Source: an uncultured Mycoplasmatota bacterium (GTDB taxonomy: Bacteria > Bacillota_I > Bacilli_A > RF39 > UBA660). From it: 54,756 nt of DNA. Position 1 is the first letter of the stretch. Each line of letters opens with the position of its first letter. The stretch lies in NCBI GenBank assembly GCA_900546715.1, contig UREA01000009.1:1-54756 (forward strand). The letters are read 5' to 3'. Both the position numbers and the translations under genes were made by a program. The notes below the pieces were generated by a model. The model did not search any database, was not told the DNA's origin, and saw only the letters and a list, made by a program, of their open reading frames with translations. Of the stretch, positions 1 to 8,143 are shown piece after piece.

Positions 1-56
1 TTCCTTAATACAAATTAATATTAAATGATATATTAGTTTAAATAATTTTAAATAAA

Positions 57-671
57 TTATTCATGATGTTCTTGTAATTTACCGTTTTTCATACGGACAT
101 ATTTAGATATTTGATTACGATAACTAACTACAAATCCTTCAACATTTCTTTTTACTTTTGTAGTATATTTTTCATATAAACTATCTAAATGTTTTTTATC
201 AGGTAATACTTTAAGTTCTGCAACTATTGGAACAATTCCAATAAATTTAGGTATTTCTTGGGACTCAAAAGGATATATAAAATCATCATGATTATAATTA
301 AAATTATACAAATTAAAATCATCATCGACATTAGCCTTAGCAAACATATACCACCTTTTATCAAAGTCATCAATATTATATTTAATTTGCCCCATGCCTA
401 GCCATTCACCACAAATAGCACTACCTTCATGTAATTCTTGAATTAAAGTCTCTTTATAGTTACTTAACCATTCATTTAAGCCTTTATAAAGAATGTCTTT
501 AGCATTATCTAATTCATCAACTGCTATTATATTTTTTCTTTGAGCAATATAAACTGTACCATTTTTCTTAAAAATTACTAAATTACTACCATCTAATTTT
601 TCTGTAACGCATACTGTTTCACCATTACATTTTACCCTTGCAGTTTTTGGGTAAATTTCTTTTTTTAACAT
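57..671 (-). CDS. RNA ligase-like nucleotidyltransferase
   Basis: This 204-residue protein has the hallmarks of the covalent nucleotidyltransferase (RNA/DNA ligase) fold. Motif I KLDGSN is at residues 25-30, so Lys25 would carry the AMP. A GEWLGMG segment lies near residue 90, EGFVVSY (motif IV type) near 177 and KYVRMK (motif V type) near 190. Family knowledge: such small proteins seal or nucleotidylate RNA ends, often for RNA repair. The short length, with no clear C-terminal domain, resembles stand-alone RNA_ligase-family proteins of phages and accessory regions. A strong AGGAGG lies 8 bases before the ATG. The gene follows a leader that is duplicated at 1.5-1.7 kb. The substrate cannot be told from sequence. 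Confidence 0.8.
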   Translation of the reverse strand: MLKKEIYPKTARVKCNGETVCVTEKLDGSNLVIFKKNGTVYIAQRKNIIAVDELDNAKDILYKGLNEWLSNYKETLIQELHEGSAICGEWLGMGQIKYNIDDFDKRWYMFAKANVDDDFNLYNFNYNHDDFIYPFESQEIPKFIGIVPIVAELKVLPDKKHLDSLYEKYTTKVKRNVEGFVVSYRNQISKYVRMKNGKLQEHHE

Positions 672-832
672 TTAAATTTCCTCCTTCTTTAATATTTTAT
701 TTTGTAAATATCATAGCGTGATGTGTTGTTACTATTGATTACTTTGTTTTTCCACATTTCGCCCTAAACATAAATAACTAATTAATAGACTAAAATATCG
801 AATATACTTAATATCTAATTAAATTGTAACAT
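669..832 (-). repeat. Leader repeat, copy 1 (upstream of RNA ligase gene)
   Basis: About 164 bases are repeated in direct orientation at 1529-1705, roughly three-quarters identical by eye. Shared blocks include AAATATCATAGCGTGATG, TTTCGCCCTAAACATAAAT and AATATCTAAT(T)AAA. Copy 1 runs into the ribosome site and start codon of the RNA ligase gene. It contains a mini-ORF (see 689-757). Confidence 0.8.
689..757 (-). CDS. Possible 22-residue leader peptide (uORF)
   Basis: An ATG-started 22-codon frame ends 18 bases before the RNA ligase ATG. Its core NTSRYDIYKI recurs in the second leader copy as KTSRYDIYKI, in a 29-codon frame with its own GGAG site. The conserved frame suggests a translated leader, but the nucleotide conservation alone could keep it open because the copies are only about 170 bases long. 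No function is known. The ribosome site here (AGGG) is weak. Confidence 0.35.
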   Translation of the reverse strand: MWKNKVINSNNTSRYDIYKIKY

Positions 833-861
833 AAGAGTTTGTTAATTATAAAGAAACAAAA

Positions 862-1456
862 CTATTTAGTATTAATATGAAAATTTATATCTTCTTCAGT
901 TGGTAACTTTTCTAAAATATCTTTAGATATATATTTTTTTAATTTATAAGAAGATACACCAATAGGGTTATTAACACTTTCTAATGCCCATTCTACCGAC
1001 AATCTATCCTTCTCTTTACATAGTAACAAACCAATAGTGGTATTATCACAATCTTTTTTTAATACTTTATTTACAGCTGTTATAGAACAATAGTCAAAAT
1101 TTATTTTGACTATTGTATCACTACAAGGCATTTCTGATTCACAGAGCACTTTAGACTCTCCACAGACCAACTTCGGATGGTCGCCACCCTACTACTTATT
1201 TAATTTATTTTATTTTTTCTATTAAAGTATAATTATGAGTCCATAGTAAATTTGCCAGTGATACTGGCAAATTTACTATATCTTTATATTCCTTATAAAA
1301 AACTTTCATTCTGGCTAAATTTCTTGGTGATAATCCTTTCATTTTAGGAAATTCTAATTTTAATTCTAAAGACAATTCATTTATAAAATTATTACCATAT
1401 TTACTAATTCCATCTATAATTTTTCTTAATCTAAAATACAAATATAGTAGTTCCAA
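862..1456 (-). pseudogene. Broken DUF1016 (YhcG-like) PD-(D/E)XK nuclease
   Basis: Two open stretches on the same strand match opposite ends of one family. The piece at 1205-1456 resembles the DUF1016 N-terminal helical domain (RKIIDGISKYG, EFPKMKGLSPRNLARM, WTHNYTLIEKIK). The piece at 862-1170 resembles the end of the C-terminal nuclease domain (TIGLLLCKEKDRLSVEWAL, PIGVSSYKL). Full-length members are about 330-370 residues. Here the middle, with most of the catalytic core, is missing, there is no credible start for the first piece (a TGA stands two codons before any homology), and stops lie between the pieces. This is therefore a decayed remnant. Family members are associated with mobile and restriction-modification loci, so the remnant marks this end as accessory. 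Confidence 0.75.
1244..1278. repeat. Perfect 16-bp inverted repeat with 3-base loop
   Basis: TAGTAAATTTGCCAGT is followed by GAT and its exact reverse complement. It lies inside the DUF1016 N-terminal remnant, just before the conserved WTHN motif, and encodes residues that homologues do not seem to need. It has no T-tract on either side, so it is not an obvious terminator. Confidence 0.85.
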
Positions 1457-1516
1457 TCATACATTTATAATACTAAAATATTTAGAAATCTAAAACATAA
1501 ATATAATAAATTAGGT

Positions 1517-1606
1517 TTATATTAATTTAACATTTAAAATTTCTCCTTCTATTTTGTAAATATCATAGCGTGATGTTTTGTTACTATGATTTAACTTTGT
1601 TTCCAA
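1517..1606 (-). CDS. Possible 29-residue leader peptide (uORF) in leader copy 2
   Basis: A TTG-started frame with GGAG seven bases upstream encodes 29 residues containing KTSRYDIYKIEGEIL. The core matches the mini-ORF of leader copy 1. Downstream, where copy 1 starts the RNA ligase gene, copy 2 has a ribosome site and ATGTTAAATTAA, a start followed at once by a stop. Copy 2 therefore looks like a duplicate that has lost its gene. Confidence 0.35.
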   Translation of the reverse strand: METKLNHSNKTSRYDIYKIEGEILNVKLI

Positions 1607-1705
1607 AGTTCTTCTCCTTTCTTTATATATTTCGCCCTAAACATAAATATAAAATAATAAACTAAAATCAAGGGAGGGCCTTAATATCTAATAAAATTAT
1701 AACAT
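1529..1705 (-). repeat. Leader repeat, copy 2
   Basis: Second copy of the 164-base leader seen at 669-832, in the same orientation and spaced about 860 bases from the first. It carries insertions relative to copy 1 (for example around 1612-1630, an AAAGGAGAAGAAC ribosome-site-like stretch, and GGGAGGGCC at 1671-1680). The 300 bases between the DUF1016 remnant and the WDGH gene are mostly this copy. Confidence 0.75.
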
Positions 1706-1747
1706 CTAATTTATCCTAAGTAAAGAAAAAATTTGCTTTTAGCAAAT

Positions 1748-2131
1748 TTATCTTTTTTTATCATTTAATGATTTAATTCTTAATAATACATCTTCAGATG
1801 AATATCCATCATATTCCAAAGCTCTTTCTATTTCTGGAATAGCAAATAAATCCCAGTATTTTAGTTTCACATGATAAGTCGCCGGTCCAAGTGGAGTATT
1901 AATACCCGCAATAAAAGAGTCATCAAACATAGGATCAGCTTCATTATCATAATGTTTTTTAGATTTCCAAGATATATCTGGATATGCATTACATAGAGCG
2001 CTAAATAAAATTATTCTGTGTTCATATAATTCTTGAAAAGTATGATAACCATCACTTATATCTTTAGTAGAAATCCCCTCATTTTTTAATTCTTCGATTT
2101 CTTTATTTATATGATTTATTTTATCAGGCAT
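1748..2131 (-). CDS. WDGH-like phage-type small protein
   Basis: A 127-residue soluble protein. An N-terminal charged helical stretch (about residues 1-25) is followed by DGYHTFQELYEHRIILF, a Trp/Lys-rich SWKSKKHYD stretch, and GPATYHVKLKYWD. This order resembles the WDGH-domain proteins common in phage and prophage genomes of Firmicutes, where the D-G-Y/W-H-T-F-x-E-L-Y signature is conserved. Their function is unknown. A GGAGT ribosome site stands before the ATG. It lies 11 bases after the lepB stop on the same strand and could be read through from the rplS-lepB promoter. There is no phage gene beside it. Confidence 0.6.
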   Translation of the reverse strand: MPDKINHINKEIEELKNEGISTKDISDGYHTFQELYEHRIILFSALCNAYPDISWKSKKHYDNEADPMFDDSFIAGINTPLGPATYHVKLKYWDLFAIPEIERALEYDGYSSEDVLLRIKSLNDKKR

Positions 2132-2142
2132 TTTTAGACTCC

Positions 2143-2622
2143 TTATATTGTTCCAAATTTATTAAATGGCCATAATCTAAAAATAACTTTACCAATTATT
2201 TCATCTTCTTTTACTGGACCAAAATATCTTGAATCCTTACTTATTGGACGATTATCCCCTAAAATGAAGTATTCATCATCCCCTAAAGTAATTTCTTCAT
2301 AATCACTAGTTTCCCCATAAGCATAGTCTTCTTCTAGCTCCTCATCATTTACATAAACAGTGTTATCTTTTATACTCACAGTATCTTTAGGCATACCAAT
2401 AATTCTTTTAATAATTATTTCGCCTTCTTTTTCTTCATCTAATACTACAATATCCCCATAATCAATATTAGCTAACTTATATAAAAGAAGTATTTGACCA
2501 TCTTCTAGGGTTTGATCCATACTTGCACCATCTACTCTAACTGGAGTAATAATAAATGTTCTTATTAAAATAACTGCAATAATTATTAATACATATGGAA
2601 GTATTTCTTTAATAATTTTCAT
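2143..2622 (-). CDS. lepB: Signal peptidase I
   Basis: A 159-residue type I signal peptidase that cuts signal peptides from exported proteins at the outer face of the membrane. One N-terminal membrane segment (about residues 7-25) is followed by the catalytic box with Ser34-Met35 (GASMDQTL), the general base Lys72 in IIKRIIGMPKD, and the GDNRPISKDSR box near residues 120-130. The length is typical of Gram-positive SipS-type enzymes. GGGTGA precedes the ATG. It sits 32 bases after rplS and is probably co-transcribed with it. Likely substrates in this window include the secreted proteins at 11.4-14.9 kb. Confidence 0.95.
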   Translation of the reverse strand: MKIIKEILPYVLIIIAVILIRTFIITPVRVDGASMDQTLEDGQILLLYKLANIDYGDIVVLDEEKEGEIIIKRIIGMPKDTVSIKDNTVYVNDEELEEDYAYGETSDYEEITLGDDEYFILGDNRPISKDSRYFGPVKEDEIIGKVIFRLWPFNKFGTI

Positions 2623-2654
2623 ATTTCACCCAATCAACCAAAATAAGGAAAGAA

Positions 2655-2996
2655 TTAATTTCTTTCCTTAACTTTGTATTCTTTACGCATTCCCTTAATA
2701 AAGTTAAGTTTAGCTCTTCTAACTTTACCTTTTTTAACTACTGTAATCTTATCAATTGTTGGTGCATTAACTGGGAATATTCTGGATACTCCAACAGTAC
2801 CGCTTTTTTTACGAACAGTAAATGTTTCAGAAACTCCTCCACCTCTTTTGGCAATTACTAAGCCTTCAAAAGATTGAATTCTTTCCTTTTTACCTTCTTT
2901 TACCCAAACATCAACTTTTACAGTATCCCCAACTCTAAATTCAGGAATATCTTTACGAATATGTTTTTCGTTAATCTTATCTACTAGATTAGCCAT
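2655..2996 (-). CDS. rplS: Ribosomal protein L19
   Basis: A 113-residue 50S subunit protein at the 30S-50S interface. It matches L19 along its whole length (FRVGDTVKVDVWVKEGKKER, RIQSFEGLVIAKRGGGVSETFTVRK, VGVSRIFPVNAPTIDKI). GGAGG lies before the ATG. In many Firmicutes rplS follows trmD. Here trmD and rimM are 12.5 kb away, so the usual rimM-trmD-rplS operon has been split and rplS has its own promoter and leader. lepB follows. Confidence 0.97.
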   Translation of the reverse strand: MANLVDKINEKHIRKDIPEFRVGDTVKVDVWVKEGKKERIQSFEGLVIAKRGGGVSETFTVRKKSGTVGVSRIFPVNAPTIDKITVVKKGKVRRAKLNFIKGMRKEYKVKERN

Positions 2997-3062
2997 ATAC
3001 TACCTCCTCACTATTACCTATAATCTTATATTATATACAGCGGATTATATACTTTTTTGGGT
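2997..3062 (-). promoter_or_regulatory. rplS 5' leader, possibly an L19-type autoregulatory hairpin
   Basis: The transcribed leader between the rplS promoter and start is about 65 bases. It contains ATAATC...GATTAT arms around CCGCTGTATATAATATAA, just upstream of the AGGAGG site. Many Firmicutes have an Rfam-described L19 leader that folds next to the ribosome site. A covariance search would decide whether this is one. Confidence 0.35.
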
Positions 3063-3069
3063 CTAATTC

Positions 3070-3098
3070 ATTATAGCACAAACTTTCTCAATATGCAA
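3070..3098 (-). promoter_or_regulatory. rplS promoter
   Basis: On the minus strand TTGCAT is followed by 17 bases and TATAAT, a near-consensus SigA-type promoter. It begins directly after the stop codon of the glycosyltransferase gene, so rplS-lepB is initiated independently of the genes upstream. Confidence 0.75.
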
Positions 3099-4037
3099 TT
3101 ATTTTAGTACTTTTTCAATAATATACCTTGGTCTAGCCTTAGTTTCATTATAAATTTTACCAACATATTCTCCAATTACTCCGATAGAAATCATTTGAAG
3201 ACCTCCAATAAACCAAATAGAAATTGTCAAAAATGTCCAACCAGCAACAGTATGTCCTAATATTTTTACCACTAAAGCATATAACATTATAAATATACTA
3301 ACAATTAAAATAATTATACCAATAGCTAAAATTAATCTCAATGGTTTAACACTAAAAGAAGTAATTCCATCAGCTGCAAAAGCAAGCATTTTCTTTAGAG
3401 GATATTTACTTACCCCCGCTTCTCTTTTACCTCGCTCATAATACACAATACTACTTTTAAAACCTAAAAGTGGCACAATTCCTCGTAAAAACAAATTAAC
3501 TTCCTTAAAGTTTTCTAATTCATCTAATGTTCTTTTACTCATCAGTCTACAATCAGCATGATTATAAACAATATTTACCCCTAAAAATTGCATCAACTTA
3601 TAAAACATTTGCGCAGTATTTCTTTTAAAAAATGTATCTTTCTTTCTTGATGACCTAACACCATAAACTATCTGGCTACCACTCTTATACTCATCAATCA
3701 TTTTATCAATAACATTAATATCATCTTGCAAATCAGCATCCATTGATATTACAGCATCAGCATACTTTTTAGCTTCCATTAATCCTGCCAGTAAAGCAAA
3801 TTGATGTCCTCGATTGCCACTCAACTTAACACCAGTAAATAATTTATCTTTTTCATGTAGTGACTCAATAATACTCCAAGTTTTATCCTTACTTCCATCA
3901 TCAACAAACATTACTTTACTTTCTTTACTTATTTTCTTATCCTTAATTAAACTATTCATCTTTTCTTTTAAAGCCTTAGATGTAATATCTAATACTTCCT
4001 CTTCATTAAACGCTGGTATAACTAAATATAAAATCAT
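3099..4037 (-). CDS. GT2 glycosyltransferase, polyprenyl-phosphate sugar synthase (GtrB type)
   Basis: A 312-residue membrane-associated GT2 enzyme. The catalytic domain has IPAFNEEE at the start, FVDDGSKDKTW near residues 45-55 and the DADLQDD metal/nucleotide-sugar site near residue 100. Two hydrophobic segments lie at about residues 230-260 and 266-290, as in GtrB/DPM1-like proteins. The family transfers a sugar from UDP- or GDP-sugar to undecaprenyl phosphate on the cytoplasmic side. The next gene upstream encodes a GT-C type polytopic transferase that could use the lipid-linked sugar, with a gap of 4 bases, so the two probably form a functional pair in envelope glycosylation. The sugar is not known. 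Confidence 0.88.
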   Translation of the reverse strand: MILYLVIPAFNEEEVLDITSKALKEKMNSLIKDKKISKESKVMFVDDGSKDKTWSIIESLHEKDKLFTGVKLSGNRGHQFALLAGLMEAKKYADAVISMDADLQDDINVIDKMIDEYKSGSQIVYGVRSSRKKDTFFKRNTAQMFYKLMQFLGVNIVYNHADCRLMSKRTLDELENFKEVNLFLRGIVPLLGFKSSIVYYERGKREAGVSKYPLKKMLAFAADGITSFSVKPLRLILAIGIIILIVSIFIMLYALVVKILGHTVAGWTFLTISIWFIGGLQMISIGVIGEYVGKIYNETKARPRYIIEKVLK

Positions 4038-4041
4038 TTTC

Positions 4042-5565
4042 CTACTCCTTTACTTTAAATAAATAACCATAATAATCTTTATTTTCAAACTGTTGTTTTC
4101 TTACCTTTAATAAATCATAATTAACAAATAATTCTTCTTCCCTTAATTTTAAATTTTCTTCATCTAACCAAGTATAATAAACTATAAACATCGTTTCTTT
4201 ATTTTTTATATAATCTTTAAAAGCATCTAAATTATCTGGAAAAGCCTCATAACTAATATTTTGTCTTTCAAAGAAATAAGTACTTGGATACAATCCCGAC
4301 AAAGTATAAACCCCACAATCAAGTTTCCCCATATTAACCATTGTAGCACTTTTCTCTTCATTTATAATACTAGCAAATTCATATTGAAACAAATCTTCTT
4401 TATTAATACTTAAATATTCTTTATAATTAGCACTATAATAACTATTAAATATCATTAAACATCCAACTAATATACTAATTGGTATATAAATTTTATTATT
4501 TAAATTATTTATATATTTATCAAATAAATTAAAAACACTAAGTAATCCCAAACTAATAAAAAATAAAATAAATAATAAGTAATAACGATAAAATTTTAAA
4601 CCAAAATAAACACCTAAAACAGTTATAAATAAACTTATTATTAACAACACTTTACATCTTTTACTTAAATTAAGCTTCCAAACAAACAAAATAAATAATA
4701 CAAGCAAAATCATACAAATAACATTTCGACATAATGCTCCAATAAAACCTGTAAATATTTGGGATAACCTAGAAAATATTCCTACTACATCTTCTCCATA
4801 AGCAGCCATATTTACATAAAAATAGTTATAGAAAAAATCTCCAATAGCATGATTAATACCAAAATAAATTAAAAATATTGCAAATGGAATAAACATACCT
4901 AAAAGTAACGTTAAAGGATAAATTATTGCTTTTTTATAATCCTTTTTCATTATATAATCAATAAATATCGCCAAAGTAAAAGCAAACCAAAATCCAAGTA
5001 AAGTATATTTGATAAGTAATATAAATCCCGCAATTACACCATTTAACAACATCTCTTTTTTAGTTAATTCTTTTATTTTGAAGTGTTTAATAAAATAATA
5101 TAATGTTATAAAGAAAAATGGAGCACAAAACTCTTCGGCTGAACCACCATGAGTAAAAGCTCTAGTAGTTGCTATAATACTCATAAATATTGGAAGTATT
5201 AATAAAGAGACTCTAGTACTTAAAAACATTTTTAAAATTTTATATAAATATATTAAAGATATCGTCCAAAATAATACTTCTAAAATAAAGACTCCTAAAA
5301 AAGATTTAAAAGAAATAATAGAAGCAATGCCATAAATAAAATATAACAATGGCCCCTTTTGTTCAAATAAATCTTTATAAGGAACAATACCATAAAACAT
5401 TGATTTTCCCACAGTAAAAAATGCATTGGCATCCACCCAATCGTTAAATGGATACAAAAAAGAATTTTTACTAGCTAACATAAGCGTTAAAAATGCTATT
5501 AAAAATGCATAAAGAGCAATTAATATATTTTTTTTATTCAATACTTTTTTCATATAAACCGCCAT
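4042..5565 (-). CDS. Polytopic GT-C type glycosyltransferase (GT39/GT83-like)
   Basis: A 507-residue protein with about ten hydrophobic segments from residue 12 to 370, then a soluble C-terminal part of about 125 residues. The first outer loop contains DWVDANAFFTVGKSMFYG and VPYKDLFEQKGPLLYF. Acidic residues there suit the catalytic loop of lipid-sugar-dependent GT-C enzymes. The family moves sugars from polyprenyl phosphate carriers to proteins or glycans outside the membrane. The GtrB-like synthase follows by 4 bases. The first ATG of the frame is followed four codons on by MKKVLNKK, which may be the real start. Acceptor unknown. Confidence 0.75.
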   Translation of the reverse strand: MAVYMKKVLNKKNILIALYAFLIAFLTLMLASKNSFLYPFNDWVDANAFFTVGKSMFYGIVPYKDLFEQKGPLLYFIYGIASIISFKSFLGVFILEVLFWTISLIYLYKILKMFLSTRVSLLILPIFMSIIATTRAFTHGGSAEEFCAPFFFITLYYFIKHFKIKELTKKEMLLNGVIAGFILLIKYTLLGFWFAFTLAIFIDYIMKKDYKKAIIYPLTLLLGMFIPFAIFLIYFGINHAIGDFFYNYFYVNMAAYGEDVVGIFSRLSQIFTGFIGALCRNVICMILLVLFILFVWKLNLSKRCKVLLIISLFITVLGVYFGLKFYRYYLLFILFFISLGLLSVFNLFDKYINNLNNKIYIPISILVGCLMIFNSYYSANYKEYLSINKEDLFQYEFASIINEEKSATMVNMGKLDCGVYTLSGLYPSTYFFERQNISYEAFPDNLDAFKDYIKNKETMFIVYYTWLDEENLKLREEELFVNYDLLKVRKQQFENKDYYGYLFKVKE

Positions 5566-5617
5566 ATAACATTATTATAACAAATTAAATTAATAATACA
5601 ACAAAAAGGAAAACAAA

Positions 5618-7012
5618 TTAACTATTTTCCCTTTTTAATATATCTTTAGCTGCTATAATACCCGTTGCAGCAGCAGTCACAATATTTCCAGCTTTACCTG
5701 CTCCATCACCAACAAAATAAATTGCATCACTCTTAACTTTCATAAAATTATCGGTTTCAATTTCATTGGAAAAAAACTTTATTTCAGGTCCATACAATAA
5801 CGTTTCATCGTTATTAACACCTGGTATTATTTTATCAAGCACTTCTAAACCTTCTAAAATATTCGTAATAATACGGTGTGGCATAACTAAAGCAAGATCC
5901 CCTGCTACAACATCTTTTAGAGTTGGTTCAATAAAACCTTTTTTTATTCTTGCTTCAGTACTTCTTCTTCCTCTTCTTAAGTCTTTCAATGTTTGAACTA
6001 TTGGTTTACCACCACCTAGGGTATTAGCAATTTTGGCAATAGATTCTCCATATTCCCTTGTATTAGTAACTGGTTCTGTTAAATTAACTTTGGAAATAAA
6101 AGCAAAATTAGAATTGTTACTCTTCTTAGATTTTAGGGCATGACCATTAACACAAATATAACCATAATAGTTTTCCTTAGTTACATAGCCTCCAGGATTA
6201 GTACAAAATGTTCTAATTTCATCATCATAAGTCTTAGTTTTAATAAATATACTTGGATCATATATTGTATTTGTAATTGTTTCAAGTATTTCTTTTCTTA
6301 CCTCTACTCTAACTCCTACCTCAATACTTTGCGAAACATATACAAGTTTATGTTTATCAGCAAGTTCTTGAACCCATTTAGCCCCAGTCCTGCCTGGAGC
6401 AACGATAATATTTTTGGTCTTTATGTCATGTTCTTTATTTTTAAGTTTAGTATGAACAATATAGTGATCACTTTCTTTTTCATAATCTAAGGTCTCACAA
6501 CATTCTAAAATTTCTACCCCATTAACCCTTAAATATTCAGTAAAATCGGTAATATATTTAGGTAAGTTATCACTACCTAAATGTTTTTGTTTAATAACAA
6601 GTAAGTTAGCACCACACTTGGCAACATTTTCTTTAATCTTTAGTGCTTCATCCATATTACTTGGAAAAGTTTCGCTATCCATACCAAATTTATTAAATAT
6701 AGTTTCAGTATAATCAATTAATTCTTCCGCTTCACTAATACTCATATATTTATATAAATTACTTTTACCAAGTTTAGGAATAAAATTAAGTTTACCATCA
6801 CTAAAAGTTCCAGCACCACCGAAACCCGCCATAATGTTACATGGATTACAATTAACACATGGAATTTTTTGTTCATTCATTGGACAATGTCTGTTGCTTG
6901 CCAAAAAACCTTTATCAAGTAAAGTTACTTTCAAATCCGCACTTTTACTTATTAGCTCAAAAGCCGCAAATAAACCAGCTGGACCAGCTCCTATTATTAC
7001 TACATCTTGCAT
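5618..7012 (-). CDS. FAD-dependent oxidoreductase (COG2509 type)
   Basis: A 464-residue flavoprotein. The N-terminus has the Rossmann FAD motif IIGAGPAGLFAA. A Cys-rich stretch CPMNEQKIPCVNCNPCN follows near residues 43-60, then GFGGAGTFSDGKLN. The C-terminal FAD-binding motif FVGDGAGKAGNIVTAAATG is near residues 435-455. This matches the uncharacterised FAD-dependent dehydrogenase family often annotated as NAD(P)/FAD-dependent oxidoreductase. The clustered cysteines could bind a metal or take part in redox chemistry, but this is inference. The substrate is unknown. It appears to be a single-gene unit, with an AAAGGAGTATG start context. Confidence 0.85.
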   Translation of the reverse strand: MQDVVIIGAGPAGLFAAFELISKSADLKVTLLDKGFLASNRHCPMNEQKIPCVNCNPCNIMAGFGGAGTFSDGKLNFIPKLGKSNLYKYMSISEAEELIDYTETIFNKFGMDSETFPSNMDEALKIKENVAKCGANLLVIKQKHLGSDNLPKYITDFTEYLRVNGVEILECCETLDYEKESDHYIVHTKLKNKEHDIKTKNIIVAPGRTGAKWVQELADKHKLVYVSQSIEVGVRVEVRKEILETITNTIYDPSIFIKTKTYDDEIRTFCTNPGGYVTKENYYGYICVNGHALKSKKSNNSNFAFISKVNLTEPVTNTREYGESIAKIANTLGGGKPIVQTLKDLRRGRRSTEARIKKGFIEPTLKDVVAGDLALVMPHRIITNILEGLEVLDKIIPGVNNDETLLYGPEIKFFSNEIETDNFMKVKSDAIYFVGDGAGKAGNIVTAAATGIIAAKDILKRENS

Positions 7013-7136
7013 ACTTCATACTCCTTTAATTCAATCACATATCCATTATACAAAACTATCTATTAAATAATCAATATACTTTACAGTAATTTGACAACAA
7101 ATTTCAGCTTTACTCTTGACAAAATCCATAAATTTA

Positions 7137-7165
7137 TAGACAAACTAAAATTCCTTTGTTATACT
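7137..7165 (+). promoter_or_regulatory. Promoter of the lipoprotein gene
   Basis: TAGACA, 17 bases, TATACT, then AGGTGG and ATG 18 bases further on. It is the only plus-strand promoter-like sequence in the 160-base gap between divergent genes. Confidence 0.6.
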
Positions 7166-7182
7166 TTAGCTAGGTGGTAACT

Positions 7183-8124
7183 ATGAAAAAAACTTTAACT
7201 TTAATATTTTTATTTATATTTTTTATTACAGGATGCTCTGATACATCTAATGTTAAAAAAGAAGATGAACAGGAAAAAGATTCAACTAGTGATATTCTTT
7301 TTAAACGCGAACAAAAAAGAAATGATGAGGTTATTAGTAAATTACAAACACTACTTAATAGAACTTATAACACTAATTATGCATTTGAGTATAATATTAA
7401 TTATATAGATGAAAATTATAACTATAATGGTGAAAAATATTATAATGTTATAAAAGGAATATACAATAATACTTATGGATACCAAATAGAAAATCACAAA
7501 TTTTATAATTCTAGTACTTTAGAAGAAACGGAAAGTATATACTATAATTTAAATTATGATTTAATTAATTTAAATGAATATATATCTAGAATTCATAATG
7601 ATTATACTTGCACTATGAATAATAATATTAGTATATGTGAAGCAATTTTCAAAGACATTTCCATAACATTTTATTTTAATGATGATTATATAACAGAAAT
7701 CTTATATATTGATGATAATGCTATTTATAATTTAAAATATTCTAATTTTAATAATATTAATTCTATTCCTTTAATAGAAAATGAAGAACTTAATATAACT
7801 TATGATACAACATCTAATATTGAAAAAATCGAAGTAACAGAAGATGTCGACTTTCCATATACGGTATATAATTATTATGTTGCTAATGCTACAGTTAATA
7901 TTAATGATGAAGAAAGTGAAATTATTGGTAACACTGAAATATTTAATAATCCTATGTATTATAGAGATTATACCAATAATATAATTGATAAAGATACTTA
8001 TAAAAAAGTTGAAGAATTTGTCTTTGATAATAAATTTATTATAATAGTAATAAATAATAATATATATTATTTATCTACTACAGATTATGAAAATGAAATT
8101 TTATCTCAATACATTGAAAACTAG
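7183..8124 (+). CDS. Lipoprotein of unknown function
   Basis: The signal is a lipoprotein type: MKKTLTLIFLFIFFITGC with the lipobox I-T-G-C, so the mature protein should be lipid-anchored outside the membrane. I start it at the ATG at 7183, which has AGGTGG at the right spacing, rather than the GTG at 7174 that lies inside the ribosome site. The rest is very rich in Asn, Tyr, Ile and Asp, with no motif I recognise. A single Cys-x8-Cys pair (CTMNNNISIC) lies near residue 145. It converges on valS and shares a terminator with it. Confidence 0.7.
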   Translation: MKKTLTLIFLFIFFITGCSDTSNVKKEDEQEKDSTSDILFKREQKRNDEVISKLQTLLNRTYNTNYAFEYNINYIDENYNYNGEKYYNVIKGIYNNTYGYQIENHKFYNSSTLEETESIYYNLNYDLINLNEYISRIHNDYTCTMNNNISICEAIFKDISITFYFNDDYITEILYIDDNAIYNLKYSNFNNINSIPLIENEELNITYDTTSNIEKIEVTEDVDFPYTVYNYYVANATVNINDEESEIIGNTEIFNNPMYYRDYTNNIIDKDTYKKVEEFVFDNKFIIIVINNNIYYLSTTDYENEILSQYIEN

Positions 8125-8143
8125 AGCTATTGCTCTAGTTTTC
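8116..8143. terminator. Shared bidirectional terminator containing both stop codons
   Basis: GAAAACTAGAGC, TATT, then the exact reverse complement: a 12-bp perfect stem. The TAG of the lipoprotein gene (8122-8124) and the TAG of valS (8135-8137 on the other strand) both lie in the stem. The U-rich arms serve both directions. Confidence 0.85.
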
